From the NCBI GenBank assembly GCA_013146195.2, contig CM028378.1, positions 76,289,254-76,353,253 on the forward strand: a stretch of 64,000 nt of DNA. The letters are read 5' to 3'. This DNA is from Codonopsis lanceolata. Lineage: Eukaryota; Streptophyta; Magnoliopsida; Asterales; Campanulaceae. Below are positions 9,895-22,380 of this stretch, piece after piece. Position numbers and translations under genes: made by a program. Each line of letters opens with the position of its first letter. Within the stretch, counting starts at the first letter, position 1. The notes beneath the pieces were generated by a model. It did no database searches. It saw only the letters and a list, made by a program, of their open reading frames with translations, and was not told the DNA's origin.

Positions 9895-10425
9895 TAGCGG
9901 AAGTAATTGCAAGTCGAAGAAACTCGGGGACATCGTGCAAGGCCTCTGTTAATAGCCTGTCCAAGTGCTTTTTGCATGAATAAGATAATTTTATATAAAG
10001 TGCCAACAAAGTCGATGAAAAAATTAGCTACTTCATTGACCAAGGTGGCATCTTTACTCCCAAACCCGGATCCGAACACCAGGATCAAACCAAGGGATAT
10101 GTTTTGTAAAGCAATGATTCCCGTGCATATCATCATTGGAACCACATTGTTTTGGCTTTGTAAGAATCTAAGTTGACATTGCAGATTGACGTATGTGAAA
10201 ATATTGGGTACGGAGAAATGCACTAAAAGTTCAGCTTGTGCTGATTTATGTGGATCTTGTCCTTGCAATGTGAGAATATGTCCTGCATATGCCCAAATAC
10301 ATGCTAGAGGAATACTAATTAGTAGAAGAACCAAAGTTGTTCGGTGCATGTGTATACCGAGCATATGGTACTGCTTTGCTCCATAAGATTGACCACATAA
10401 TGTATCTAATACACTTGTGCTTCCA
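9895..10425 (-). pseudogene. MATE (DETOXIFICATION) transporter fragment
   Basis: The minus strand reads LDTLCGQSYGAKQYHMLGIH, then HRTTLVLLLISIPLACIWAY, LTLQGQD, LQCQLRFLQSQNNVVPMM and VFGSGFGSKDATLVNEVANF. These are hallmark segments of plant MATE-family multidrug and toxin efflux carriers, roughly transmembrane helices 2 to 6. After about residue 150 the true frame shifts: EALHDVPEFLRLAITSA is encoded one frame over and then stops. The upstream edge at about 10425 follows a pyrimidine-rich AG, consistent with an exon start. Only about a third of a normal 480-residue MATE protein is present, so this is a decayed exon or gene fragment. Confidence 0.88.
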
Positions 10426-10429
10426 ATCT

Positions 10430-11010
10430 ATACGCTTGAAGGAAATGAGTAAATCTTAAGAATTCTTAGAAAATAATATATGGACAAAAATAACCCTACA
10501 TTTAATTAACCACTCAAAATATATTACGGACAAACTCAAAAATTTGTTATTGGTTAATCAATTTTAGACCAAAATAGCCCTACATCTAAATAAACCACTC
10601 AACATCAATTAAAGTAAACGAGTACACTCAAGTAAACAAATTTATCACTTGACTAAATAGTACAATATGAAAATGGGTATTTTAGTTTTAGTACATAAAA
10701 AAAATAATACTCCATGTGACTTTTGTTAAGGAGCCTAGCATCCCACATTGAAAAAGGATTCATCCACAAGTGATTGAGACTAACTTTGAGTCCTGTTGAG
10801 TTGAGCAGAGCATTAACAAAGAAAAGTGATGGCAAAATTGCAAATGTGGCTTCTGACCCTTAATAGCTACTTTGATATGGTACATAAATTTACTCCATAT
10901 TCATAGCATCGAAGGTCATCATTGATAAACATCAATGTTACAAATAATACCAACAACTTGTATCTATATTAAGGATTATCTGTGGTTTGTCAACTCTCAG
11001 AAGGAATGTC
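10430..11010. other. No recognisable gene
   Basis: An AT-rich stretch between the MATE and kinase pseudogenes. I see no domain-coding frame or transposon terminus. Confidence 0.6.
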
Positions 11011-11019
11011 TTCAAAGGT

Positions 11020-12200
11020 AGTCTGGACTCCAATCTCCAACCAGTAGTGAGTGGCAAGCTATCACCTTGAAGCATTATGACAACTTCTGACATCCTAGGA
11101 CGTTCATCGATCTATGTGTGCAGCGCAGAGACACCTTTGTTAGCCGCTCTACACGTTTTTCAGCATAATTACCCAGCAGATCCACATCAACCAGTTGGTG
11201 CAGCTTCCTTTCCATCACAAGTCCTTTTACCTGAAAATTTCGAAATAGTAGTCATTGCCAAAAGGGCTGGAAACATTTATCACATTGCGAAGGACGATTT
11301 ACAACAACAATAAAACATCTTGCTGGGAAGCTTTATTAAGGGAAAAACAACAATAGGAGAATGATTTGGAGAGAAAAAGATGTGTTCACCAATGCAACTT
11401 GAGGATGAGATAAACTTTTTATAGTTTGTAGTAAATGAGTTTACTTTTGTCCGAAGATGGAATTTACGAATTGTTCATTAATTCATAAATGGCTCAAGAT
11501 GAATTCCCAGGAGAAAATGTACACACAAATCACCGGCCGAGAGGCAAATTCCCATCAGAAAGTTTATCCATGGTCGGCTAGTGGGGTTGGTCCGTATTGG
11601 GTCTGGGAGTGGTATCTTATTCCTATTTTAGAAGACTCGTTTCAAAAAGCTTCGGAAACACAATCGAAATAACAGAAATTTAAGAAAATGACATAGCATA
11701 TGCAAAGTGGTGAATGTCTACCCAAGCCAGCATCATGACATTGTCATCATTGGCACCTCAAAGAAGATCAAATGCCCCCTGTCCAGAGATGAGCTCCAGA
11801 ACTATCAAACCGTACCCAAAAACATCGTTCTTCAATGAACACTTTCCAGTGGAGAGGTACTCAGGAGTTAGGTACACACTTTCAAAAAAATGCTTGCAGC
11901 TTTAACATTTCCATGAACAATATAATCATCATGCAGAGAAGCAAGGCCCCTTGTAGATTCCGTTGCAATTCGCTTTCTTCTCCGCCAATCCAGAGGAGAC
12001 TTGCCCCTCACGACACTATAATAGTGTCAATCAGTAGTGAGAAATGATCATACAAATTGCTTTAAACTTAATTATAACAAGGAATCACAAATATAAAGAT
12101 AAACCATATAATGAGGCCAGTAAAGAATACCTCTAAGACACGAAGCAACACTACCACTACCCATATAGGGATGAACAAGCATCAGTTCAGTACGCATCAA
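11020..12200 (-). pseudogene. SERK/NIK-type LRR receptor kinase remnant
   Basis: Minus-strand pieces follow the order of an LRR-II receptor kinase. ELMLVHPYMGSGSVASCLR (about 12190-12130) is followed by an intron-like gap and PLDWRRRKRIATESTRGLASLHD with VHGNVKAASIFL (about 12010-11900). Then come PEYLSTGKC, DVFGYGLIVLELISGQGAFDLL and ANDDNVMMLAW (about 11880-11720). Finally VMERKLHQLVDVDLLGNY and RMSEVVIMLQGD appear (about 11260-11040). The family phosphorylates partners of leucine-rich-repeat receptors at the plasma membrane. The activation-segment DFG region is deleted, the catalytic HRD aspartate has become HGN, and stops and frameshifts interrupt the frame, so it is dead. Confidence 0.87.
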
Positions 12201-12204
12201 GCAA

Positions 12205-14690
12205 AAACCTCGTCCTCGTAATTAGTATTATTCAATGCTAAACCTCTATAAATAGTTTAAGTCTCCAGTAAGATGTAAAGCATGAAAGAAATGAAAACAA
12301 CCCCTTAATTTTCAAGCAGCTCCTTCAATCTAACTCGGTATGACCAAGGCAGCCTCATTATCAGAGACCAAAAACCAGGAAGGTGTTAGCTGCAAACTCA
12401 ACACTAAATCTCAATATACTATTGGCTGAAGTTATGGGTGAAAATTTTGTATTTTTTTCCCGACTTTTATAGCAAATAAACCTACTATTAGAACTTATAC
12501 AAGGAACCATACATATTAACAAAATGCTAAAGTTCTTTTTTTCTTTTCTTTTTTGGTTCATTTGATCTGCAAAAGAAATAAATTTTAATACGTATTACAT
12601 AACATGATACACCTCAAAACAGTTAAATCAAACAACTATTTCATGCTTGGTACCTAAGATTCCAAGTTATATTCTCTTTCTCTTACTCTTTTCTTTACTT
12701 ATGTAGTAACCTTGCCTGCTAAATAAAGCATCAAAAGCACGCCCTTAGAAGTTAGAATACGTAATTGGCGCAGCTTGTCAGGATTTCAGTCATCTATCCA
12801 TCCAGAAGAAAACACAAAGGAAGCAACCTGAAACCTTCATAACTTTGCATAGGTAATTACCACATAAAAAATCCAGCTTCTCTACAAGCTTGATCCAGTT
12901 GTCTAACAACTTTAGCAAAAAATTGTATATACACTAACCAGCACAATAGAGCACTTTCGTTCGTTTGTTTGTTTGTTTTTTGATCCACAGAGGAACAAAG
13001 TTAAAGGCCGAGCATAAAGAAGAGGAGAATAACAGCATTACAATATGAACCAGTAGCAGGACATAACTGGCTGAAACAGAGGGAATGGGTACAGGAAGAC
13101 GATGCAATCCAAACACCTAGCAACACAGGCATCCCTAAATATAGACAAATATTTGCAGCCTAGAGGACTACGACAGCAAGTAAATGATTATCCGAGGAGT
13201 GACAATTTCCGATATTAACCACAACAAATATAGCACAATTCACAAACAATATTACTGTTATCCCCTTAAATATACCAGTCTTGTAGCTGATAAGAATACA
13301 ACTATGCATGAGCCCCAATTTTGCCACCAAGCTGTAGCAAAACTATCCCTGTGTAGCCCCAACTTTGCCAATACATCAGCAACTACACAATAATATTTCC
13401 TTAGACAATAGCAGAACAATCAAGTCTACTTCAAATTTAGACAGGAATCAGAAAGCATCAATCTTGCTTAGGGCAAGCTTCTCAAGTCCAACTCAAACAA
13501 AATATTAATCAAAAGATTATGCATTAACAACAAGGTTTCGATTCAAAAAATAAAATGACAGAACAGAGTAGTGAGAATTACAAATAAGAATGCATTTTTG
13601 CACAAAGAACAATCAGATTGAGAAAAGAAATAGATAAATTGATGATTATACACTAACCAATCTGCATCCAACAATAAGATTAGCCCATTTCCACGTAACA
13701 TAGGGCTAGGCTATGTATATTAGGAAAAAGAAGTTCCACTCTTGCTAACTGGTAAATCTTTTAGTCTGTTGGTACGAATTTGATTTTAACATTAACACAC
13801 AAGGGAGCTCTTATAGACAGGATTCTGCACAAAAAGCATGTTCATGCTACGGGTTTATTGCCCTTCGATTCCTCAAATGTTGGTCACTACCAGATGCAAT
13901 GAGGCGAAGAGCATTGCTCTGCAGAATATCCTTGTTGCCCTCACTTCACGGAGCTAAATGAAGTGGCAGCAATGCACCCGATCTAGTTTAAGGCTTACGC
14001 TTACCTCATGACCCTAAGCTTCACAAGAAACCTCTTGTAGTTGAAGTCCGTGCTGGTAGTTGATCTACCTTAGCGCCATTTTTTGATATGAATAAGCCTA
14101 TTATATTTGTTAAGCAAGATCTACAGAAGAATGTACAGCTAACACAAATAAACGTCGTAACCCTAGTAGTGAATTTTCTTAATTAATGAAGAGAAATGTT
14201 CTTAACAAAATACGCAGACTAACATCACAATTCTGTGATGCCTAACATATGTTGAGACATTAAACGCACATCGGGTAATATCAAGCCTAGCAAACAAGTA
14301 ATAAAGATCGTGGGGCCACTTTCACAAGCTAATTGGTTAGAAATGGACCCCAGACTTGTAAATGGTATCCGATCATACACATTTTCAGATGGAAGAAAAG
14401 AGATGAACACAATCAATTGAAATGATTATTTGGCATTTTCCAAAATGGTCAATAGTAAGAGTAGTAGTGTTATCCCCTGTTGAATTTCTCAACTGTTATC
14501 ATGAGTATCTAACTGTTAATAGTGTATACAAAATGGTACATACCATACTACACTTTCTAAGCACATGTTAATTGTTTTGTTTAAGCAAAACAAATTAAAA
14601 ATAGAAAAATAGAAAGTGCACAAAAAGCCCTCAAATCTCCATGAATATCTGTAACTGCCATATCAGGGAAGCTCTTCTAGCTGAAACTAT
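12205..14690. other. Long stretch without a recognisable gene
   Basis: AT-rich sequence with no domain-coding frame that I can support on either strand. It may contain upstream introns or remnants of the receptor-kinase pseudogene, or the 3' flank of the ankyrin gene. Confidence 0.6.
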
Positions 14691-14722
14691 GTACATATTA
14701 CTCGATGTTATCGCCTGTTGAT

Positions 14723-17347
14723 CTAATAAAGCATCTCTTTACTTTCTCGATGGAAAATTCCTGAACCATAAGTTGAATGTATCATGTCGTACAATAAAGG
14801 GAACTGAAGAAGTGCAAATAACGTTATTGGAATACAAGCAGTTAGTGCCATTGGTATGACAATCCATGCCAATTGATGGCCAAGTACAATGAAGAAGCTT
14901 GCGCTGAAAGCTGCAAGCATTGACACTATAGAGAAGAAAAGGGTCGTAAGTCCGATAATTAGTCTCTTTGGTAATGTCTCTAGGAAATCTTCTTCTGCGT
15001 AACGTGAAGTAAGAATAGATAAAAACATCAATATAGAAGTAACCGAGGAGAACAAAGCAAGTGCATCTGATATGGCAAAAATGCTGAATGATTTGTCTTC
15101 AAGGAAAATTGGGGTTCCGCTATTACTGTTATTTCCTCCCGGCACGGTAAATATTGCAGCGAACATTACCGTGGTGATAAGTGTTGCAAGGAGCATGCAA
15201 GAGGTTGCCGTGTCCTTCATCCACCTCTCGCCTCCTTCCACTAATCCCTTGTGCTCCTCGGTGAATAGCATTCGAGGCGTTCGACCTTCTGTGTCTCTCA
15301 TCTCTTTGTACAATGGTTGAACATTCTTCTCCACTTCCTTGAGTATTTTTTTTTTTTTAAAGTTTTACAACTTTTGAATCAGTACTAATCGAAAAAGAAG
15401 TTTTACAACTTTTGAATCAGTTCTAATCGAGAAAGAAGTTGAGGTGAGGAATGCGTGCAAACCTTGAACCACAATAGCTCTAATTGCATTTGAAGGGCAG
15501 CACCGGAAACAATGTTGAGTCGATTGAAAGGAGCCAATCTTCCGGCCAAGTGTAGCATGTTTCTATTATTTGCATCCTTATAAGAAGCAATCAAATCTTT
15601 ATGTGCTCCAATGTCGTATATCAGTTTGAAGATCTTTTCCTGTCGATGCATAACTGCAACATGAAAGACGCTTCGACTTTCCTCATCAACTTTCCAAATT
15701 AGATCAGGATACGAGTGAAGAAGCTCAAAAATAAACTCAAAGTTTCCACATTCTGCAGCAACAAATAAAGGTCGTGAAGGACCTCTAAGTCTATCTCCGA
15801 TTTCTGAGTCATCCAGTTGCAAAAATTGTTCCCATAGACATTTCAGCAAATCTAGCGCTTGCGTGTTTATTAACTTTTTCCCAGAAAATGCTGAAGGCTT
15901 TCTTGCTAGAACATGAAGGGCTGTCTCCCCACCTGAATCCCTTTCAGTGGCTAAGTTTGGTTGCTGCTGAAGTATTTGCAGGGCAACATCTATCAAATAA
16001 TAGAATGTTAGAACTGGTTTATTGATTATACAAGTATGTTACATTTATGAGCTTGAAATTGGGAAGATCAAGAGATAGATTTTTTTAAAAAAGCATTTAT
16101 AATCTTACCATATAAATCAGAACTGATGGTTGCTATAAGTAGAGCAGTGTAATCCTGTTTTGTAAGGAATTCATTGGTCACATTGTAGAGAAACCACACC
16201 ATATCCCTATGACCTAACAAGGCAGCCATGTGAAGTGGGGTCACGCCATTGCTCCCCCGTATCCCTGGCAAGTCTCTGTTCTTTTCGACCATCACCTCTG
16301 CAATCATGGTAACTCCTGAAGCAACAGCAAAGCAAAGAGCCGTGTTATCGTACTTGTTTTTCAGTTCCAAGTCTCTTTTGTCCATCAATTTGACTAACTC
16401 TTTGACAAATTTGGTCTGTTTAGCCCCAGCTGCAATGTGAAGAGCTGTTTCCCACCCTTTGGTGATCCTCGTAGTAGGTGCATGTGGATGCATTTCAATG
16501 AAGGATTTAGCCTTCTCCCAATCGCCTTTGAGTGCTGCTTGATATAGAGGCACATACATGGCAAGACCTTTGGTGGGTTTACTCCCTGCGAGAAATTACA
16601 TGAACACAAGAATCTTATGAGGAATTTGTGAAACTAGTCATGATCACTTGTTGAGGCATAACTAATACTTAAGTTCTGCATGTTGGGTTCAACACTCAGC
16701 AGTTTCACGGTTTTAGGACTAGTGTTCTGGAACAGTTTCATCTAATCCTAGCAAATATAAATTCTGGTAAATCAGGTTGGGAATAACTGGTCTTCCTAAA
16801 ACTAGTTAGGTGCCTGCCGAATCCTTGCATGTTTGTTCCAACTAGTTACGGCACTTGGTTATCCCTAGAGCTTTGGAGCTCACCCATAGTTTACCATTTC
16901 AGGTTGGAGTTTCTTGCTGCTGGCGATCAACTTGAATGAAATTGTGAAAGTATACTGAGTTCAAAGATTGAACATTTCCTCTTTGCAAGAACTAAAATGA
17001 AGAACTTTTTTCAGGAACAGAGGGTACCTACTTGGAACTGATCGGTGTTGCATTGGCAATGAGACATTGGCAGGCCTAATTGAAGTACTTTGTTGATGAT
17101 CGTTGTTGTCGGGCACTGTGGCATAGACTGAACCTTCATTACTGACTGCCGGATCACGATGATCATCTATAGCAAGTTTGAACTCCTGCATACAACTGCT
17201 TGTGAAATGGAGAGTTATACGAGACCCATCAACAGGTGTAGAAGTTGTGGTCCCAGAACCATATGTCGAGTTTGGATCGGAATATCGTTCTGGGAAGCAT
17301 GAAGAGAGTGAGAGAGTTGGTCCCAATTGGTATGTGCTGCTGCTCAT
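14723..17347 (-). CDS. Ankyrin-repeat PGG-domain membrane protein (ACD6/ITN1-like)
   Basis: Four exons join in frame: 17347-17032, 16585-16109, 15989-15463 and 15337-14723 (1,935 nt, 644 aa). All introns have GT...AG ends. Exon 1 encodes a low-complexity N-terminus. Exons 2-3 encode ankyrin repeats (ETALHIAAGAKQTKFVKELV, TALCFAVASGVTMIAEVM, VTPLHMAALLGHRDMVWFL, RPLFVAAECGNFEFIFELL, SVFHVAVMHRQEKIFKLI). Exon 4 has the TPRMLFTEEHKGLVEGGERW lead-in, then the PGG domain (FAAIFTVPGGNN, GTPIF) and about four membrane helices. Known relatives act at plasma membrane or ER in defence, salicylate and stress signalling. No premature stop is seen. It is the parent-like copy of the 22461-24135 pseudogene. 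Confidence 0.92.
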
Positions 17348-18084
17348 TCTTAAGGTAATTCCTTCCCTAACCTGAAAGTGTTTAGTATAGCTGAAAATGG
17401 TTATGTGCGTATGACTTTTGCAAATTGCAGTAAAGGAAGCAAAGACGGATTGGTGTTAAATAAGAAAGCAAAGTCAAGTCAATGAGAAAGATGGGCAGAA
17501 GCTTCCTAATGAATTGAGAAATTATTCATTGATATTTTAGACCACCTCGCCATTAGCTCGTATTAGCAAGCCAATGTAAGGCGGAGGGGGGGGGAGAAGG
17601 AGGTTGTGAGAAACCCGTTTCGAAACTATCAAAAGCCGATGCTCGAGATAAATGAAATTAATTGAAGACAGAAGGTTAGCTAGAACTAGAGATAAGTGAA
17701 ATTGGAGAAAATCAACGAGCTCTAGCTCAACTAGTATTGTTTACGTCTCTTAACGGATAGGTTGGGTATTCAAGTTCACTAGAGTTACTACTCTCAACGG
17801 AGACGTCAACTAGTAAGGAACCGTCGTTGTTTAAGCTATACTAAAGACATCTCCAAACGCTTAGACCGAACTTGTTTTAAAAATCGAGAGATTTAAAAGA
17901 ACATAAATGAAATTGGATAAACTTGTTTTATCTATGTCTCGGATTCGAGCTATGTGAATATATTTTTGTTAAAACCTATATATTGAAATTGGAGAAAAGA
18001 AATGGGTTGGCTAGAACTATACGAGCTAAAACAACAAAGGTGCTCAACATGGTGCTCAAGGGATTCTCGTGGATTCTGCAAAAC
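17348..18084. other. Upstream region of the ankyrin gene; no gene seen
   Basis: It includes a G-rich run near 17586 and repeated words such as GCTAGAACTA and GTGAAATTGGAGAAAA (17679-17715 and 17976-18020), suggesting old repeat material. It presumably contains the ankyrin gene promoter, but no TATA box stands out convincingly. Confidence 0.5.
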
Positions 18085-18757
18085 ATCAAGGGAGCATAAA
18101 GTTTGCTTATTTAAGCAAAAGCGAAGGAGCTATATAAGCTCCACGCTTAAGAATTTTTTTTAAGCCAAAACGGCGTATCTTTGCCAAAAATATCGTCCTT
18201 GCCTCCTTTCCATGTGCCCAAAAGGTAGTGGACCGAATTATTTTTCCATCACAACATTTAAAACCAATTTTCAGCTATAAATTTTTTTTTCCTGAATTAA
18301 AGTACACATTTTCACCTATAAATAGAGACTTAGTTTGTTTCATTTGGATATCGAAAAAAATTTCTACGATTTTTCAAGTTTCTAGCTATTTTTCTCTCTT
18401 CCATCTCTTTAAATTTGATTTTTTAATTAATATTTAATATTGCTATTAAATATTTAGATATTAATTATTTATTTATTACTAATTTCAAAAATATTTGTAT
18501 TATTTCAAATATATTAATTTAAGAAATATTTAATAAAATTTTATGAACAAAATTATTGGTTTATATAAGTAAGATATAAAAATATTAAATTAATGAAGAT
18601 AAAGATGGTTTGATATGTAAAAGTATTAGAGTTTTTGCATTGTTGAAAGAATATTTTTGTTGGGCAATTTAAATTAGGAGCTTAATGATATTTTTATAAT
18701 AAAATAAAAAATAATAAAGCTTAGCTCCGAAAGTAGAGAGCTTTGTTGTACATGTTT
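18085..18757 (+). mobile_element. Non-coding Harbinger-family relative, unit A
   Basis: From GGGAGCATAAAG and CTCCACGCTTAAG this plus-strand block matches the minus-strand promoter/leader of the Harbinger element at 3960-4390, including ACCTATAAATAGAGACTTAG (TATA box) and CCATCTCTTTAAATTTGA. Instead of ORF1 an AT-rich sequence follows up to GTACATGTTTTAA. It is probably an internally deleted, non-autonomous derivative. A shorter copy lies in unit B (24563-25180). The exact 3' terminus is uncertain. Confidence 0.65.
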
Positions 18758-18760
18758 TAA

Positions 18761-19677
18761 GGGGCATCCTCAATGTTACTAATTCTTATACAACCTTTTA
18801 ACTGAGTCCCACTGTCATCTACACATTTTTCTCTTCTTACCCACTTAAGAATATATATTCCCATTGTATACTATTCTTTACATATTCTTAACTAGGTCTC
18901 ACTGCCACCTCAATAACTTTACGCTTCATTCTTATTTTTATACTTCTCAACAAATAAATTTATTTCACGTTATTTAATATATTTCATATTTAAATATTTC
19001 GTATAAATAATTAATTTATAAATTAAGACATAAATTAATTTAAAAATAATAATTAAGTTATTATTTTTAAATTTTATAATTTATAATTTAATTAATAAAT
19101 TATCTATAAAACACATATTATACATAACTCGTAAAATAACATAAATAGAAAATTAAATACAACATTAAAATTAAAAAAAATACATAAAATGATAAAATTA
19201 CATACAAAAAAAAAGTTGAGGTGGTATATTTATAGGAAAGAAGGAAGAAAAAAATTAAATAAAAAAGGCTTTAAAAAAAAAAACCCAAACAAGCCCCTGC
19301 ACGCCCCCCCCCCCCCACACCCCACACACACACTCACACCCACCACCAAACAAAATAGAATGGGTAAGATTTATTTTTAAAAAATTCAGAAAATTGGTGA
19401 TGTGTTGAAGGTTTCAGCCACGGGACCCACTGAATAACCCTCTTTGACGCTCCTTTACACGCGTGTGGTGCACGCGCTTTGTAAGGCTGGATGCGGTGCA
19501 CCACACGCCCCTTTGCTCCCTCTTTATTCCTAAATCAATTTATACTTCCTTAACTAAGATGTCTGTTGATTCTCTCTACTATATGGCCTTGATTAGAAAT
19601 TAGTTCCCTTTATGATATTTGTATTCTTAATAGGAAAAGCAAGGTAAGAAGCTAAAAAATTCAAGATGGAGATGCTC
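18761..19677. mobile_element. Tourist-like MITE inserted after the duplication
   Basis: The element starts GGGGCATCCTCAATGTTAC and ends GATGGAGATGCTC, whose complement GAGCATCTCCATC matches the start imperfectly. TAA flanks both ends (18758-18760 and 19678-19680). In unit B the corresponding site reads GTACATGCTCTAGAGGTGGC without any insertion (about 25165-25182), a paralogous empty site. It is 917 bp with no coding capacity, and contains a C-run and CA-rich tract near 19302-19345 plus strongly AT-rich DNA. Confidence 0.85.
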
Positions 19678-19902
19678 TAAGGGAGGCAGCCGGAAACATC
19701 TTGGAAATTGATATTGTGGAAAAGTGTGTATCCCACCCCATTTGTCAAAAGGCCATTTGTAGGTATGTGAAATGCATGTTGTCTTCATTAAAAGTCCTTT
19801 TGTTTTCATTGTTGTTGACATTAGCTAAATCCAAACTATACTCTACAATAATATCAATTGATTTGATAACATTTCTTCTCTTTCATTAAAATTATTGGCT
19901 GA

Positions 19903-20502
19903 CAAAAATTCGAGATTTCAATTGTCTTCTCGATTCTGTTTCCGATAAGTGTTGGGATCCGACGAATCGGGATCCCGACAGTTTGGGAGTTAAAAATTTC
20001 GTAATTCCGACTATAATATTTATGAACAATATTTTCTGATACTAATTTTTTTTTTAAATGTCTCAATCATGATTAAGATTTTAGACTATATATTTACAAG
20101 TATACTTGAATATTTACTTAATGATGAGTATTGCTGAATATGTCATTATGAACAAAATGCACCCCCCACTCGCAAGAAAAAAGCTGCACTAAGTGCAGAA
20201 ACGTGATCGACAAAAAAAAAACTACATCATTGTGAAGATAAATTTGACAAACACCATTAATTAATTTTAGCAAACACAAAATAGATATTGTTTAACACTC
20301 ACAATATTTATGAAAAAATAAAAATTAGTCAGGACAGGTCAGGATTCGGGAATCTTGACGGGATTGATAATTATCTCGAATACCATCTTGAAATAAGTTG
20401 GGACGGAAAAAATCCCGACAAAGTTGAGATCGGGATTTGTCGGGACGGGATCAGGTCGGGCATCGGGTCGGGTTGGGAAAAATGGGACTTTTGCCAACCC
20501 TA
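19903..20502. mobile_element. hAT-type MITE, unit A copy with lost left end
   Basis: This matches the complete copy at 25402-26031 in unit B (GATCCCGACAGTTTGGGAG, AACACTCACAATATTTATG, GGTCGGG words). Its right end CCCTA is followed by CTTAATAC (20503-20510), the same 8-bp target repeat as in unit B. About 80 bases at the left end, including the left terminal repeat, are deleted here. Confidence 0.8.
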
Positions 20503-20988
20503 CTTAATACAACACTTTTTAAATGACATTACAAGTCCCTTGACTTTGAGTCTATTTCACCATTAGTCCCTTGTAACAATTTTGTCATAAACATTTCAAA
20601 TTTTCATCCCATCAGTTCTTTTGATGGATGACGTTAGGAACATTTCATTAAATGTCTCATGTGCATTTGCGTAAGGGCTAAAATAAATTTTTTACACCTA
20701 AACTATATCATAATTTGCAATTGAGTCCCTAGGGTTTGGAAAAAGACCACAAGCCTTTTTTTTTTTCCGAAATTTATTTACTTCCTAATGAAATAAAGGA
20801 AAACCCTAACCAAAACATGGAATCAAAGATCTAAAAAAATCACCTTCGAGCCAAATCAAAGACTAAAACAAGATAAAAGAGGAGGAATTTTAGATGTGTT
20901 TATTTTGTCATTTCCATATTAGCAAGGTGAGAAAAGAAAAAAGTATAACAGGAAAGTGAAAGAGAATAGAAAATTCAAAAGGAGTAGC

Positions 20989-21880
20989 TGTAATGACTTG
21001 ACCCAGATTCTAATACGAAATCCTAAGGTCATGCCGCTAAAACGACTAAACAATAGACATACGTTTGGTTAGCACAATGGCGCCCCTCGAATGAACGAGC
21101 TAAACAAGCTCCAACAAGAAGTAAAACCATAATGGCGATACAAAACAACAACAATAACAAAACACGGAAGCGAAATACAAGAAGGGGAGCCCGAGCTATC
21201 AAGCTTCGAGCTAATCACAACCAAAGAGATGGTAAATCTATCAGCCTAAAAATTCGAATCGTGTGGTGTAACATTGCACATGCACAACAAACCACCTGCT
21301 AAACAAAACTAGTACAAACCACCTTGCTCGACACGAGTCTGAAACGCGACGAAACAATGCCTGAAACAACTCAAGAGATGGGTGAAACAAGGTACGAAGA
21401 AACAACGATTAAAACAACGAAGCAATGAGAACTTATACCCGTTAAAAAGCAAGTTGCAAGTCTAATGAATGCACTCGAACTCAGGCACGAAGTTAAACAA
21501 GAGCTAAGGGTATCGAAACTACGAAAGACGTAACATTTACGAAATGTGAATCGTAAAAATCAAACTTATATGACGACGACTGTACTATGAATGTCGTGAT
21601 CACATGTAGACTTTGTAAACATGATTTATGAAGAATGTAAATGCATTCAAACAAGTACATGCCGAGCACTCGAAGACCTAGGATCTCCCAAAAGTCGCGA
21701 GCAAGAACTAAACAGGTAAACGCTCGATCGAGTCGAGTTTCCAACAACACCAAGTTACTCATTGTAACTCCAACAACTCTAGGACATTGGCTATGTTCCA
21801 ATCAACCCAAAGACATGAAGACTCATACAAGAAGTCAACCATGCAACAAAGTCAAACTCACAAAGTTTCAGGATCTTACA
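20989..21880 (-). mobile_element. Solo LTR of a Gypsy-type retrotransposon
   Basis: It begins TGTAATGACTTGACCC and ends GATCTTACA, giving TG...CA termini, 892 bp. Flanking pentamers are GTAGC (20984-20988) and GTCAC (21881-21885), a degenerate target duplication. Unit B shows the uninterrupted site GGAGTAGCGCGGAACAAT near 26503-26520. Read on the minus strand, the start TGTAAGATCCTGAAAC and the next ~330 bases resemble the LTR-like sequences starting at 952 and 33767, so all three belong to one lineage. No internal retroelement domain remains, as expected after recombination between two LTRs. Confidence 0.85.
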
Positions 21881-21942
21881 GTCACGCAAAACAATAATAT
21901 GCTCCCATGTTTGGAAAGCTTCGAAAGAATAGCACCCGCATA

Positions 21943-22380
21943 ATGATGTCATTTTGCTCCCTCGAGAAACCAAACGCTAATCCATGGTCGAACCTTGCCA
22001 AACAAAACCCAAAATCCCAATTGCAAACCGACATGATTCCCTCACCTAATATTTGATTTCCCACGTATCGTCTCAGACCAAAGTTCCTGACAAAATTCTC
22101 CTCCAAATCCTCTCTAAACTCACTGACTCGCAACGGAACTCAAATTCAATCATTTCCAAACGGTGATTGATTCTCCAAGCCGTTTGGTACGCTCGATTAC
22201 GCTACTAGATTGGAAATTTCTCCGGTCTCTGTTTTATTGATTCCCAATCTTATATAGATGTTAACTTACTTAATGGGTGTGTGATTTCAGTTGAAAGGTT
22301 GAATCTTTTGGTGAATCACATACTCGGGTCTTTTCACATTGAAATAGAGTGTAGACTTGTTTTGTGAAAAATGTGTTTTA
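21943..22380 (+). pseudogene. F-box/LRR protein fragment inside MULE 3
   Basis: The plus strand opens with MMSFCSLEKPNANPW. In the frame of 22060-22380 it then reads VPDKILLQILSKLTDSQRNS and NSIISKR, followed after a stop by LILQAVWYARLRY, and then YIDVNLLNGCVISVERLNLL with GSFHIE. The first part is a clear plant F-box helix pair (the SKP1-binding motif of SCF ubiquitin ligases). The second resembles the first leucine-rich strand region of F-box/LRR proteins. Two in-frame stops (TGA in KR*L, TAG after RLRY) and a stop in the N-terminal frame kill it. In unit B most of the F-box is deleted (about 26700-26720). Confidence 0.75.
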
